Assembly (NCBI GenBank): GCA_964345695.1
Contig: CAYFSC010000081.1
Coordinates: 1 to 12,943, forward strand
Direction of reading: 5' to 3'
DNA length: 12,943 bases
Source: CAYFSC01 sp964345695
GTDB lineage: Bacteria > Bacteroidota > Rhodothermia > Rhodothermales > Salinibacteraceae
Shown: piece by piece, positions 12,931-12,943 of the stretch
Layout of the letters: every line of letters begins with the position of its first letter
Position numbering within the stretch: the first letter of the stretch is position 1
Translations under genes and position numbers: made by a program
Notes under the pieces: generated by a model
Seen by the model: only the letters and a program-made list of their open reading frames with translations
What the model was told of the DNA's origin: nothing
Database searches by the model: none

Positions 12931-12943
12931 ACTAAAAGGGCCT

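Overview
The window is GC-rich bacterial chromosome with eleven confident protein genes, three less characterised ones, one probable gene remnant and one 100-N assembly gap. No rRNA, tRNA, CRISPR array, insertion sequence or phage gene was seen. The organism is most likely a member of the Bacteroidota/Rhodothermota branch, perhaps a Salinibacter-like halophile. Three things suggest this: the proteins are acidic, nearly every start codon lacks a Shine-Dalgarno (SD) sequence, and rpsU alone carries a perfect SD, as known in Bacteroidota. This placement is inference from sequence character only.

Layout. (1) 2-1618: a 5'-truncated GntP-type gluconate permease (+) converges on and overlaps a gluconokinase (-); together they would import gluconate and phosphorylate it. 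(2) 1619-2415: a 7Fe ferredoxin gene (-) and, downstream of it, what looks like the C-terminal scrap of an NAD(P)H:ferredoxin-type reductase. (3) 2606-4256: ruvB (-) and rpsU (-), separated by about 400 bp. That interval holds an intrinsic terminator for rpsU, a tandem pair of 20-bp near-palindromic units, and an assembly gap whose two edges are the same 55 bp. (4) 4422-5535: rdgB/HAM1 and dtd (+), two house-cleaning enzymes. (5) 5679-8765 (+): an exported YtcJ-type amidohydrolase, moaC, and an unrecognised 193-aa protein. (6) 8856-11299 (-): pspA, a short protein related to the C-terminal half of PspA, and a two-TM coiled-coil protein, which together look like an envelope-stress module. (7) 11517-12857 (-): pyrimidine-nucleoside phosphorylase.

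The most interesting parts are the PspA module and the rpsU-ruvB interval. In the PspA module two adjacent genes share a helical segment and a C-terminal K-T-I-G tail, and the third protein would supply a membrane anchor. In the rpsU-ruvB interval the only strong SD in the window sits before a TTG start, and paired dyads lie upstream of a recombination gene. The rest is ordinary housekeeping.
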